A stretch of DNA of 64,000 nt from Halichondria panicea (GCF_963675165.1 NC_087382.1:124001-188000); one strand, 5' to 3'. Positions 10,101-21,725 are shown, counted from the first letter of the stretch. Program-made: numbers and translations. Notes: generated from the sequence alone by a model not told the origin.

Positions 10101-13100
10101 ATGAGAGTTCTTGCAGAGGGCACCTTCAGAGCTCTTCTACTTATCTTACTCTCCCTGGACAAAGGAGATGTTGCTATCAATGTGGCACAGTACTTGTCAG
10201 CCAAAGGTGAGTATAATTTAGCTACTAACACAGTCACGCAGGTGGATACAAAGTGCTAATAAGTATATGGGCTACCGTGTATATATTTCGAGAGTATAAT
10301 ATAAACGTTCCCTAAATGACCGTTAGAAGATTTTCACGGAATAGCTGCCTTTTTGCTGCATGCAATTGAATTCGTGAGAATAACTGTTCGCGGTACTTAA
10401 TCAGCGTAAATCACAAACATTTATACCCTTAAAGTATATACCCGCTATATACGGTGTATTACATTGTTATATTTAAGGAACGATACTATTTAGCCATGAA
10501 GTAAATGTTAATTATCTTCATTAAAACATGTTTACAGATTCTTCTACCACACATTCTGAGCTGGCTGTGTTGAAGATCAATACTGAAGAACCCATGAGTA
10601 AGCTGGCATTACCTATTATCTGATGTATGACTCATATATACCGTAGCTAATGCAATACATTATACTCAGTTACCATCTCTACATGCAGGTATTCCTGCTA
10701 CAGGTAATGATCGAATTATCGCCGACCTAATTGCAGAAATCGACATCCTGGAAACAAATTTCCAAGAGCTGACTAAAGAAGCCCTCAAAAGACTCAAGCA
10801 ATCTGGTGTTAGTGTAGACGATTTCTATGCCAATATATCAAGTATGAAACTATCGTTGAAATATCTGGCTGGAAAATACGTTCAGGAATGCTTTAAGAAA
10901 ATGGAAACACTCGCAAAGGTTTGGGGCAAACTAAATCATTTCTGGGATTTCTTCAACTATGAGCTCTTCCAACATGTGGTTCGAGTCATGTTCACTGAAG
11001 CAGACGATCCTTTGCTGAGCAAACTAGCCGATTATGAGAATGAGATGGATGGATTCTTGTCTTCAACAAAACTTTGTGACTACTTTAAAGTGTGGCCGTG
11101 TACCATTGACAATCCCCAAGCAAAGGAAGTTGGAGAACTTAAGAAAGTTGTAGTCAGAGTAAATAAAAGCTGGGACAATTGCACGCTGCGTGACATTAAA
11201 AACATCTCCAGCACTTTTGCACAAGGATTTTTCTTGCCACGTGAATTATTGCTAGTAGCTGGTGTTGGTAAGAGCAGTGTGTCCATCCTCTGGTCCGTTC
11301 CTCCTTCTCTGGCCAGCTCAATAGAGGAACAGGTAAAACAAGGAAAAAATGACTTTTTAGCAGACAATGGCTTTCTATCCATCACCATTGATGGTGTCCA
11401 GATCTACCTCCTCACTCCAGTGAGGCAGGCCTCTCTGCAACTGATGAGAATGTACACATCCAGACATTCAACCAATAACCTGCTGCAACCTTACAAATTA
11501 GCTCTAATCACAAGAGAAGAATTCAATTTTCTTGAACTGGACGAATACATGAAGCGAACACTGCGAGGAGACAAAGATGATGTCCACTACAAGAAATCTC
11601 CCACTACTCTCAGCACTCTTGGATATCTTCCCGATGGCTCCCCTGCTCGACTGGTCCTAGTGGAGGGAGCTCCTGGTGTTGGCAAAACAACATTCAGTCT
11701 CGAGGCTTGTATCAAGTGGGCCAACAAAAAGCTGCTTAAAGACACTGCGATACTCTTCCTATTGCCACTGAGAGACTTCAACATTCAGAACATAAACAAT
11801 ATCCATGAATTAGTAGCCCTTATCAATTCTGGAGACAAATCACTAGTAGAAGAGCTTGAGGCCAACAAAGGTGAAGGTACGGCCTTCTGGTTGGATGGCT
11901 GGGATGAGATTGCATCTATCCTTGATGACCAATCAAGCTTCTTCGAGAAACTTGTGTCTGGAGAAATCCTACCCAAAGCTAGAGTGATTGTGACAAGTCG
12001 ACCCTGGGCCACTGACTACATCAAGAAACGACAACCATCACAACACATTGAGATTGTAGCGTCTGTCCAAGACCAGATCGATTGGCTGATAGAGCTGAAG
12101 AAAAAATCTCTGCCAAAGACTTCTACCCTCCTAGAGCAGTTCTTGAAATATTTGAATGATATCCCTGCTATCAAAGGCCACATGCACACCCCCTTAGCTA
12201 CCAGTATCACCTTGTTGGTCTACCAGTGGTTCCAAGAGTCAAGCTCTGCCTTACCAACAACAGTGACCCAGCTGTACACTGCCTACACTTGCTTCTGTAT
12301 CCATGGGTACCTGGCCCAGCACCCTCACTTTGGTCCCAAACTATGGAATAGCAACAAGTTTAGCGTTCTTTCTGAGCCTTTAAAATCATTCTTTTATAGC
12401 CTTTCTGGAGTTGGTTTGCATGGTCTACTTGATCAGCTACCGCGACTGGTGTTTCCTGATCTTCCCGATAATCTCAGAATGGAGACTCTGGGGCTGATGC
12501 AGACAGTGGACCCTCTATACACCAGTAGTGAGAAGTCTGCTGTAGTTAGCTATCACTTCAACCACCTGACACTCCAAGAGTATCTAGCTGCGTTTTCACT
12601 CTCACAGATGAGCGATGAAGAAAGAAGTGCGATTGTTGAGAGGTGTGTAAATGATGGCCACTTCACCGAGGTCCTGAGGTTTCTCAGTGGACTGACCAAA
12701 TCCTCTCCCATCCTCAGAGATTATATGAGAAGAATGATCGATTCAGGGGAAGACAAATACATGTTGAACGTATTTCACTGGCTGTTTGAGGGAGGTGACA
12801 AAGCTTTCGTTGCTGACATCCTTAGAGAGAGGGAAATGACTGTTCGCTCATACTACTTCTGGTCTGCTCTTGACTGTTTTATGACTGGCTACTGCATTGC
12901 TCGATCCAACTGTGTATGGGATATTAATTTCACTTTCTCCCACATGGGAGATGAGAAGATGACTCAGTTTTTTCAAGCACTGTGCAGTGTCGACGGAGAG
13001 CAAGGAAATGCTTCCATCAAATCAATACGCTTTGGCGCTAATGATCTCACCTCACTCAGCCTCCGATACATGCAAGACATCCCTGCTACCTTCTTACGCC

Positions 13101-14023
13101 ACCTGAAGAGACTTGATGTATCCAACAACAATCTTGACAGTACTGCTGTGGATCACATTGCCAAGACCATCCCTCACATGCCTCAACTGGAAGAGCTTGA
13201 TCTGAGCGGCAATGATACCATCCAAAGAGGAGTTGCTGCATTACTTTTATCAGCCCTCTGTAACCACAAAGCTTTGAAGGTGTTGAATTTGTCTGAGACT
13301 GATATCGCTGAAAATGATTGTGAACAATTAGCTCGACTCTTGTGTTCTAGTAAGTGTCTTGAATCGTTGGATGTCATTAATAACTCTCTCTCTTCTGACA
13401 GTGTCTGCATTCTGTTCAAAGGACTACAACAAAACAGCTCTCTGAAAAAACTGGACATGACAGGGGCTAGTATTTCCTTGGAGGCCATGAAGACTCTTAG
13501 TGCTTACCTTGGAGACAATGACAAGTGTAAGTTGGAGTCACTGGATCTGATGGGCTGTGCCATTTCTTCAGAATCAGCGATTGAGCTAGCACACGGACTC
13601 AGTCGAAACTGTTCAGTGAAGGAACTGAATTTGCTTAAGAATCCTATTGGAGACAGTGGAGTGACTGCCCTCGGTAGAACACTAGAAACAAACAAAATAA
13701 TCACTGAACTCAGGTTATACAGCTGTTCCATCACTACCATTGGAGGAGCAGCACTGGCATCATCTCTGATGGCCAACTCAACAATAGAGGAGCTGTACAT
13801 TAGCCGCAATTCATTAGGAGGTGAAGCCATTCAAAAATTTGCAGAGCTAATACAACACAACAAAACACTCAAGAAACTAGATATTAGCGATGTTGACTCA
13901 TTAACTCAATCCGATATTGATACCCTTCTCTACAGTTTAACAAACAATCAAACACTGGAAAAGCTGACACTGCCAGAAAAGTTTAGAGTCGAGGACACTG
14001 ACAACAGAGTAGGGTGGTTTTAA
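10101..14023 (+). CDS. NLR protein: NACHT domain plus leucine-rich repeats
   Basis: The exons are 10101-10206, 10538-10597 and 10689-14023, joined in frame, giving 1166 aa. Residues 1-36 are hydrophobic (TFRALLLILLSLDKGDVA). Residues 108-300 hold an all-alpha domain (VWGKLNHFWDFFNYELF, KLCDYFKVWP) that I associate with sponge death-domain proteins. NACHT follows: Walker A GAPGVGKT near 382, Walker B FWLDGWDE near 454, sensor VIVTSRPW near 487, then a winged-helix/superhelical part containing YHFNHLTLQEYLAAF. From about 860 to 1150 there are RI-type leucine-rich repeats (LEELDLSGN, LKVLNLSETDI, VKELNLLKNPI, LKKLDISDV). The last exon carries nearly everything in one uninterrupted frame. Such proteins are cytosolic sensors that oligomerise on ligand binding. 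A TA-flanked MITE sits in intron 1. The small 5' exons rest on splice signals and phase only. Confidence 0.88.
10275..10454. mobile_element. MITE, TA-flanked CCGTATAGCGGG family (copy 1)
   Basis: Terminal inverted repeats begin CCGTGTATATATTTCG and end in TATATACCCGCTATATACGG. The inner ends are TATAA and TTTATACCC. It lies in intron 1 of the NLR gene and is the most diverged of three copies (others at 28585 and 52712). The left flank is TA; the right flank is TG. Confidence 0.7.
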
Positions 14024-14359
14024 GTTTTTTGTGTTTCGTATGGCATTCACAATAATAATAATCTTATATACGTCAAGAGTCAGTGTCACTACTGTAAAAT
14101 AATGAACAAGTATCATACATGCATGTATGCAAGTAGCCTCGATTCAAGGCCGATTAAAATACGTATTTTAATCGGCCTTGAATCGAGGCTAGTATGCAAG
14201 TATAGAGTGTCTCAGACTAGTACTGTGTTAGTGTGTAGATCTACATGCATGCATGCATTTCATATGTATAGTTTTAGGAAAGCTGATACTATAATTATTT
14301 GGTAGACTATATACGACACACGCTGCTATTCACGATTGAAGTACAATTTAATATTATAG
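14024..14359. other. spacer between NLR gene and transposon chain
   Basis: It holds a 58-bp palindromic MITE (14134-14191). The last 60 bases (CACGCTGCTATTCAC, GAAGTACAA) weakly match the lipase intergenic repeat at 51755-51785, suggesting that the lipase intergenic unit originally began here. No coding signal is seen. Confidence 0.4.
14125..14200. mobile_element. palindromic MITE with 9-bp target duplication
   Basis: A 58-bp perfect palindrome (14134-14191; ends TAGCCTCGAT and ATCGAGGCTA, centre ACGT) is flanked on both sides by GTATGCAAG (14125-14133 and 14192-14200). The ends match a second, 97-bp copy at 33426-33522. A 9-bp duplication is typical of Mutator-like elements, so a MULE-mobilised MITE is likely. 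Confidence 0.85.
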
Positions 14360-14363
14360 CCAG

Positions 14364-15501
14364 TGTCATAAAATTTTGGGTCCCCGGGCCTAGAATGTTA
14401 ACAGTTAAGCCCCCCAGGGGGTCCAAACTGTTAACATTCTAGGCCCCCCACTGCGAGATTAGGCCCCCCTCTTCTGGAAGTCAAAGAGATATAATAATAT
14501 AGTAAGGTTAGCTCTATTTTATAGTTGACAAAGCATCAAAGAGACTGCATGCATGCAAAGACTCTGTATCAAAGTAGCAAAAGTGTTTGCATTATTATTC
14601 TATCATGGAATTCAAAGTGAAGGAAGATTTACCTTTCAAGTTACTCATGCTTTACCTATAAGAGTTAAATGCTTTGATGCAGCTCTGCAATGTTGGATCT
14701 GGCTGTAAGACAATCGATGATGTTGTTGCATAGCTATCGCCATATTTGCAACTTCGTGCTTACTTTCTCAGCCAAATTTCAGGACAAAAAGTATAAAGCA
14801 CACAATTTCAGTGCAAAGACAACAATTCATATCTTCCTCCATGTTTTCCTATACATAGAAGATGTAAATTGTTGTGGGGATGCTCCAATAGCATCACTGG
14901 CTCAGCTCTCAAGTAATGTGGAATCATAGATAGAAGTCAAGAGAGAAACTGTTGTATCATGGTGGAATCACAATAGCAGTTTCCTTTCGGGACAAGGGTA
15001 ATCTTGGACAGCCCTGACCAATTCGGGACAGTTGGCACCTATGTGCTTCGTACTGCATGAGGCCTGATTCATATAGAATGACATGGGCAGTGTGATGGCT
15101 GTGGACCAGTGGTATACTACTGTACATGCATGAAATGTGTATGTGTGCATTCAGTAACTGGCACTGCATAGACTGTGAAGACCATAGAAGACTGTATTGG
15201 TGTATTTTGAGAATGCACTGTCACATAATGTTACCGCTGTTGCGCTGTGTGTACTAGTATACACATTGCAGTCAACACAATTCCACCAACCTTATGATAC
15301 TGGAATACCATACTACATTATGTTCTGGTGGTTCAATTTCAATGCTTTTATGAAGCTCTATAAAATAGCACAATCAACCCCCACATTATGAGCAACAAAA
15401 TGTCAGAAAAAGACCAGGACTGTTAATGGGGGGCCTAAAATGTTAAAATTCTAGGCCCGGGGGGCCCCAATCTCATGGGGGGGGCCTAAAATTTTATGAC
15501 A
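14364..15501. mobile_element. element A, non-autonomous Ginger-like (1138 bp)
   Basis: The ends are TGTCATAAAATTTTGGGTCC and GGCCTAAAATTTTATGACA, the same type as C and D. Subterminal G/C-rich blocks contain CCTAGAATGTTAAC with its inverse. Flanks are CCAG (14360-14363) and CCGG (15502-15505). The interior 14480-15420 shares nothing obvious with D and has no recognisable protein; its short open frames are treated as chance. Confidence 0.8.
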
Positions 15502-15505
15502 CCGG

Positions 15506-16636
15506 TGTGTAGAAGTGATATGGGGCTCCCCCCCATTTCAGTGCCCCCGGGCCCTAAAACGCTAGCGATTTGGGGCCCCCCCACGGCCCTATTTCACTAT
15601 CGCGTTGAGGCCCCTCCAGGAATATGGGGCCCCCACTTATAACTTGCAGTGTAGATGGTATCTATATGCTTGTAGCCTCAGCCTCATGGTCTAAGTAAAT
15701 CTAGATGTCCCTTGCTGATTAGATCTTGCACAGTACTTACTCATAATTAGCTCTCTTGCTGACTAAGTGCAGAGTTTAATAACACCATGACTTGCAGGTG
15801 CTATTGGCTAATGTTAGGCTAGCTATACCAGAGCGGAAGATGTAGATCTATCCTCAATACTTTAACTGAACCCGAGAAAGTTGTTATGCCCCTGTTATCA
15901 GTTACGGAATAAATTACTGTTCCTTTAACTGGCTCTGTTCGTTAGATAATAAGAGATCATAGAGGGAAACACATGCATGCACACACAGAACATGCATGCA
16001 GAGTGAGACATACATTACTGTCATAGGAACAAAGACGAGCAGGGCCTCTTCACAACACAAGTAAACCATAGAGCCTTGCTCTACGTACATAGGGCTGAGA
16101 TAGAGGTAATAAAACACACATGGAAGAAAGAACAAGTGTGTCCACAGGTGGCTGACTACCATGCATCCTCCACAATTTCTTGCTCTTTGATTTGCAGTTT
16201 ATTCTCAACTTTGCCAGGAAAAGTTCTTGATAACAAAGTGCATGGGCTGCGGCTGCTGCTTGTATTCTCAGTAGTATATGCTCAGCCTATATGAATGCAT
16301 GCATGCATGCATGCATGTGCTGTGTATACAATGGCTATGTGCTGCCACACTGTAACGCAGGCCTTATTTTACATAATTATGGCTGCCTTATACTGTTATC
16401 GTCAGTGACCAAGCAGCACAGATTATAGGCTAGTAATATATTCTGTATTGGAGTTTAAATCTACATAAACATTATAGCCATTGATTCTCAACTCAACCTC
16501 CTATTACTGTTGTGCTGGCTTGACTCCACTGCTCAGAATAGACTTCTCTAGGGGGGGCCCTATAATCACTAAGGGGGCGTATACCGCTAGTGCAATGGGG
16601 CCCCCCCTTACACCCCAAATCGCTAGCGTTTTAGGC
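15506..16636. mobile_element. element B', left part (Ginger-like, non-autonomous)
   Basis: The left end is TGTGTAGAAGTGATATGGGG; a subterminal GCCCTAAAACGCTAGCGATT is mirrored at 16612-16636 as AATCGCTAGCGTTTTAGG. The right tip was displaced by insertion of C, D and E and is found at 26381-26420. The reunited length would be about 1.17 kb. The interior 15660-16540 has no recognised coding sequence but a GCATGC microsatellite near 16293. Confidence 0.8.
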
Positions 16637-16819
16637 CCGGTGTCATAAAATTTTAGGCCCCCCATGAGATTGGGCCCCCCCCGGGCCTAGAATTTTAAAA
16701 TTCTGGGCCCCCTCTTAAAAGTTTAGGCCCCCCTATTAAAAGTATCTCAGCGGTTATTATGATGCATCTCAAAACTTGAACAAGTACAACAACAGAAAAA
16801 CTAGCTATCTATTTGCAGT

Positions 16820-18084
16820 CTATTTGCAGTCTTTACAGTACCAGTCACTGAATGGAGCTTTCTTTATACGTGCACACTTCATGTGGTACCACCTGTCGCA
16901 GCCATCACACTGCACCATGTCGTTCCACGAGTCAGGCCTTATGCACTGGTAGCACGAAGCTACTACAGATACCCACACTATCTCACTTCGAGGGGTCTCC
17001 TGCCTTGATTTTGGGAACCTTGATAGTTTCTTCTTTTCAAAGCACCTTACCAAATGCCGTCTGAGTTTTTGCTGGTCCAGTGTCAGCGTGTTTAAAGAGT
17101 CTCCAACTAAGAGGTGGTATGCCCATGCAATAGCAAATAAGCCACAGTCATATGACTTTGTTGTTGTTGGACAGGCGGACACTCTGCCAGTAAACCAATT
17201 TCTTGACGTTGTGGTGGACTAAGTGTGGGATGGTAGAGCTGTAGTAGTTGATTTTCTACAGATCTAGGAAATTCCTTAGTGCCTGTCTGCAGGCTGTCAT
17301 ACACATAGACACTGCCTTCAATACAACTTGTCAGGATCCAGTGATGACGTTCTGGCACAAACAGTATATGCACTCCTAATATATAATAAAAAGAATTGTT
17401 TCATAATCTTGAGACAGTTACATAACTCACCTTGAACCCTCGTGCGCTTGTCCAAATCAATTGGGCGAAAACCAAGACGAAACTGCACTTTAAGTGACGA
17501 TTGCAACCCAGATGTTTTGAAGAATTGGCCACTTAAAAGCATCATTGCAGCATCCACATGCTTGTCAGACAGCATGCCTGTTGGGGCGAGTAGTATTTGT
17601 TTGACCAGGCCAGTAATACTTGGCTGTGATCATGCCCAATGTTCTGTTGACTCCCATATGACTTGGATCATGGATTGCTCCTATAATCCTTTTCCTCTGC
17701 TCCTTGTCTTCCACAACAAGCCTCTTCTCATCACCTTTTTTGAAAATGTAATACTGCATGTAACAGTATGTAGACACAAATATATAGTGATAACTATATG
17801 TATAATATCTAGGTAATTTATGGCTGGCAACTGTCTCTTACGGTAGATCCAACATAGTACAATTCTCCATCCACTGCATCAAAGCATTTAACTCTCTGCC
17901 TCAGGGAACGCTTGTCTTCTTTACTAAAGGATGAAGGGTACTCGTTCCTGCTTATGAGAGCATGAATAACTTCAAAGGTAAATCTTCCTTCACTTTTGGA
18001 TTCCATGGTAGATTTAGTAACATGCCTGCTAACATATTTGCTACTTTTATACACTCTCTGACAGGATCTGAGGTGAGGGTTCAC
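16820..18084 (-). pseudogene. Ulp1-PHD remnant plus first integrase exons in element C
   Basis: Minus-strand exons correspond to those of D: 18084-17854 (RVKCFDAVDGELYYVGST), then zinc-binding HDPSHMGV (17777-17600) fused by the deletion to the Ulp1 start MLSDKHVDAAM, then 17369-16820 with ERHHW, VYDS and the PHD finger. One base is missing just before the catalytic SYDCGLFA (plus-strand TGACTTTGTTG against TGACTCTTGTTG in D), which breaks the frame. The phase at exon end 17854 (ACC then GTAAG) is intact here, unlike in D. Confidence 0.75.
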
Positions 18085-18250
18085 AGATAACTAATAGCTA
18101 GAAGTCATAGTGTCATAACACTCCCTTTGCTTTGTCCATTAGTATCATGCATAGATAAGTCAGCTAATAGCCAGAAGTCATAGTGTCATAGCACTCCCTT
18201 TGCTTTGTCCATTAGTATCATGCAGCATAGATAAGTCAGCTAATAAGCGC
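18085..18250. repeat. about 75-bp tandem repeat in element C (2 copies)
   Basis: The unit contains CAGCTAATAGCCAGAAGTCA and CACTCCCTTTGCTTTGTCC. Two copies are present in C, against about three in D at 21380-21545. The copy-number difference between sister elements marks it as a slippage-prone subterminal repeat. Confidence 0.65.
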
Positions 18251-18609
18251 TTTTTGTTCCTGCAGAAAAGAGGGGGGCCTAATCTCACAGTGGGGGGCCT
18301 AGAATGTTAACAGTTTGGACCCCCTGGGGGGCCTAAACTGTTAACATTCTAGGCCCGGGGGGCCCAAAATTTTAAAATTCTAGGCCCGGGGGGGCCTAAA
18401 CATGGGGGGGCCCAAAATTTTATGACACCGGTGTCATAAAATTTTGGGCCCCCCATGAGATTGGGCCCCCCCGGGCCTAGAATTTTAAAATTTTAGGCCC
18501 CCTCTTAAAAGTTTAGGCCCCCCTATTAAAAGTATCTCAGCGGTTATTATGATGCATCTCAAAACTTGAACAAGTACAACAACAGAAAAACTAGCTATCT
18601 ATTTGCAGT

Positions 18610-21372
18610 CTATTTGCAGTCTTTACAGTGCCAGTCACTGAATGGAGCTTTCTTTATACATGCACACTTCATGTGGTACCACCTGTCGCAGCCATCACAC
18701 TGCACCATGTCGTTCCACGAGTCAGGCCTTATGCACTGGTAGCACGAAGCTACTACAGATACCCACACTATCTCACTTCGAGGGGTCTCCTGCCTTGATT
18801 TTGGGAACCTTGATAGTTTCTTCTTTTCAAAGCACCTTACCAAATGCCGTCTGAGTTTTTGCTGGTCCAGTGTCAGCGTGTTTAAAGAGTCTCCAACTAA
18901 GAGGTGGTATGCCCATGCAATAGCAAATAGGCCACAGTCATATGACTCTTGTTGTTGTTGGACAGGTGGACACTCTGCCAGTAAACCAATTTCTTGACGT
19001 TGTGGTGGACTAAGTGTGGGATGGTAGAGCTGGAGTAGTTGATTTTCTACAGATCTAGGAAATTCCTTAGTGCCTGTCTGCAGGCTGTCATACACATAGA
19101 CACTGCCTTCAATACAACTTGTCAGGATCCAGTGATGACGTTCTGGCACAAACAGTATCTGCACTCCTAATATATAATAAAAAGAATTGTTTCATAATCT
19201 TGAGACAGTTTACATAACTCACCTTGAACCCTCGTGCGCTTGTCCAAATCAATTGGGCGAAAACCAAGACGAAACTGCACTTTAAGTGGCCAATTGCAAT
19301 GATACTTTTAAGTGATGATTGCAACCCAGATGTTTTGGAGAATTGGCCACTTAAAAGTATCATTGCAGCATCCACATGCTTGTCAGACAGCATGCCTGTT
19401 GGGGTGAGTAGTATCTCTCTGTCATGTGCCGTGAGAGAGAGCTCATTGACCCACTGTACTTCGGTCTATGATAAGGTAAGAATAGTACAGTAAAGGTACA
19501 GTAACAGACAAAAGATAATTGATTGAGACACAACACTCACCTTCTTGAAAACATCCTTACTCTTACATTTGTTTGACTTAGGGTCTCTCTTTGGTGGCTG
19601 TGGGTCGTCTCTCTCTGGTGGCTGTGGGTCCTCTTTCTTTGGGTCGTCTTTCTTTGGTGGCTGTTGGTCGTCTTTCTTTGGTGGCTGTTGGTCGTCTCTC
19701 CGATCGCCTTCTGGTGGCTGTTTATTGTCTCTAGACAAGCTCCTTTCATTAAACAACTTCAGCCGACAGACATTCGCCTTCTTTTTGAGTATTTGACCAG
19801 AAAGGTTTTTTAGCTCATATAAGCCCTTACCTATATATACATATATAATTATATATAGTGCATGTGAATTCATTTTAGCTGTATAACATACAGGCTGTAT
19901 TACCTAAATCTCGGTTGATGAAATATGGACCTAGCCATCTTGAGTCCAGTTTTCCTCCCTTCCTCTGCTTTTGAGCAGTATTCTCCAGCAAAACCTTCAT
20001 ACCCACGCTAAGTGTGCTGACTTGCTGGTGTTTTCTGTCATACGTTTCTTTTTGTTTGCCTTGTGCTGACTTGATGTTGGCTTCAGCTGTTGTGAACACT
20101 TCTTCACGGCTCTTCAAAAGATGCTCAATAACTTCTTCTGGGGTTCTTTCTTCAGGCTGACCGGGCAGTAGCTCACTATCAATCGGCAAACGCATCTCAG
20201 CTTGGAAGAGCATGAAGTAAGGAGAATGCTTAATTGATGCCTGACGCGATGCCCTATATCCCATGAGAATCGTGTTGATCTTCTTGTCCCAGTTATCTTG
20301 GTTGTCATTCACAGTCTTAGCCAAACACCTATAGAAAGAGTCTGGTTAAACCGCTCAGTTAATCCATTTGTCTGAGGGTGGTAAGCGCTAGTGATTCTAT
20401 GCTGGGTGTTGGTTTTCTGGTACAACTGGGCTGAGAGTGAGTTGACGAATTCCCGACCCTGGTCAGTGATGATGACTTCTGCACAGCCCATTCTGCACAT
20501 AACCTATTAAGAGAGATTGATTTGCTGTAAATGATGTGCATAATAATTATTGCTATAGTGCACTTACAGAATAAAGGAATTTAGCTACTCCATGTGCTGT
20601 CTTGTCTGGTAGTGGGGCTGCTTCCGCCCACTTACTGAAATAGTCGGTGAGCGTTATGACATACTTGTTGCCCCTGGGTGTCTCTGTCAGAGGGCCAATC
20701 AAATCCATCCCAACTGTATGCCAAACCTTTGGTGTCACTGGTATTGGGTGGAGAGTCGATGCTGGTTTTAGTAGTCTAGGATTGGTACACTGGCACTTGG
20801 TACATGTTTTCACCTATAAGAAATAAGTAGATCATGCAAATACACTAAAAGCAATACTATTATAGTAAATTCCGGCTTCACTTACATATTCTTTGACTTC
20901 ATTTGTTTGACCAGGCCAGTAATACTTGGCTGTGATCATGTCCAATGTTCTGTTGACCCCCATATGACTTGGATCATGGATTGCTCCTATAATCCTTTTC
21001 CTCTGCTCCTTGTCTTCCACAACAAGCCTCTTCTCATCACCTTTTTTGAAAATGTAATACTGCATGTAACAGTATGTAGACACAAATATATAGCGATAAC
21101 TATTATGTATAATATCTAGGTCTCTTACGGGTAGATCCAACATAGTACAATTCTCCATCCACTGTATCAAAGCATTTAACTCTCCGCCTCAGGGAACGCT
21201 TGTCTTCTTTACTAAAGGATGAAGGGTACTCGTTCCTGCTTATGAGAGCATGAATAACTTCAAAGGTAAATCTTCCTTCACTTTTGGATTCCATGGTAGA
21301 TTTAGTAACATGCCTGCTAACATATTTGCTACTTTTATACACTCTCTGACAGGATCTGAGGTGAGGGTTCAC
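18610..21372 (-). pseudogene. Ginger-type transposase: integrase + Ulp1 protease + PHD finger
   Basis: Likely exons on the minus strand are 21372-21129, 21059-20886, 20813-20568, 20503-19904, 19830-19541, 19465-19223 and about 19168-18610. Domains in order: zinc-binding HDPSHMGV...CTKCQC; integrase core with GMDLIGPL (Asp), ITDQGREFV (Asp) and HPQTNGLTERFN (Glu); the chromodomain-like tail GLYELKNLSGQIL; a proline-rich linker of QPPKKDD repeats; Ulp1/C48 protease with ERHHW, VYDS and SYDCGLFA as the H-D-C triad; and PHD finger CYQC...CDGCDRWYHMKC...CKDC. Breaks: an extra C at the end of exon 1, a frameshift after QTLS near 20335, and a 26-base insertion near 19290. The integrase would cut and join DNA; the protease and PHD may process the protein or target chromatin. 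Confidence 0.8.
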
Positions 21373-21379
21373 AGATAAC

Positions 21380-21545
21380 TAATAGCTAGAAGTCATAGTG
21401 TCATAGCACTCCCTTTGCTTTGTCCATTAGTATCATGCATAGATATGTCAGCTAATAGCCAGAAGTCATAGTGTCATAGCACTCCCTTTGCTTTGTCCAT
21501 TAGGTCTAGTATCATGCATAGATAAGTCAGCTAATAGCCAGAAGT
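21380..21545. repeat. about 75-bp tandem repeat in element D (3 copies)
   Basis: Three near-identical copies contain AGAAGTCATAGTGTCATAGC and CTTTGCTTTGTCCATTAG. The matching block in element C has two. Confidence 0.7.
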
Positions 21546-21725
21546 CATAGTAAGTCCGTAAGCGCTTTTTGTTCCTGCAGAAAAGAGGGGGCCTAGAATG
21601 TTAACAGTTTGGACCCCCTGGGGGGCCTAAACTGTTAACATTCTAGGCCCGGGGGTCCCAAAATTTTAAAATTCTAGGCCCGGGGGGGCCTAAACATGGG
21701 GGGGCCCAAAATTTTATGACACCGT

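Larger units (their letters stand above)
16641..18427 (-). mobile_element. element C, internal-deletion derivative of D (1787 bp)
   Basis: The ends are TGTCATAAAATTTT and AAAATTTTATGACA, with CCGG on both sides (16637-16640 and 18428-18431). The sequence is nearly identical to D but lacks about 1.49 kb (D positions about 19413-20903, the integrase core and C-terminal part). The junction is near 17591, where GAGTAGTAT runs directly into TTGTTTGACC. Deletion derivatives of this kind are typical non-autonomous partners. Confidence 0.85.
18432..21721 (-). mobile_element. element D, Ginger-like DNA transposon with coding exons (3290 bp)
   Basis: The ends are TGTCATAAAATTTT and AAAATTTTATGACA, flanked by CCGG (18428-18431) and CCGT (21722-21725). 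The interior encodes integrase, Ulp1 protease and PHD finger on the minus strand, with no gag, protease or reverse transcriptase. Known Ginger transposons have Gypsy-like integrases, TGT...ACA-type ends and 4-bp target duplications, and some carry PHD or cysteine protease domains; D fits this. Several small frame breaks suggest it is not active now. Confidence 0.85.

Noticed and set aside
14690-15391. open frames inside element A
   Set aside because: Short, no similarity to D or E proteins; element A appears non-autonomous.
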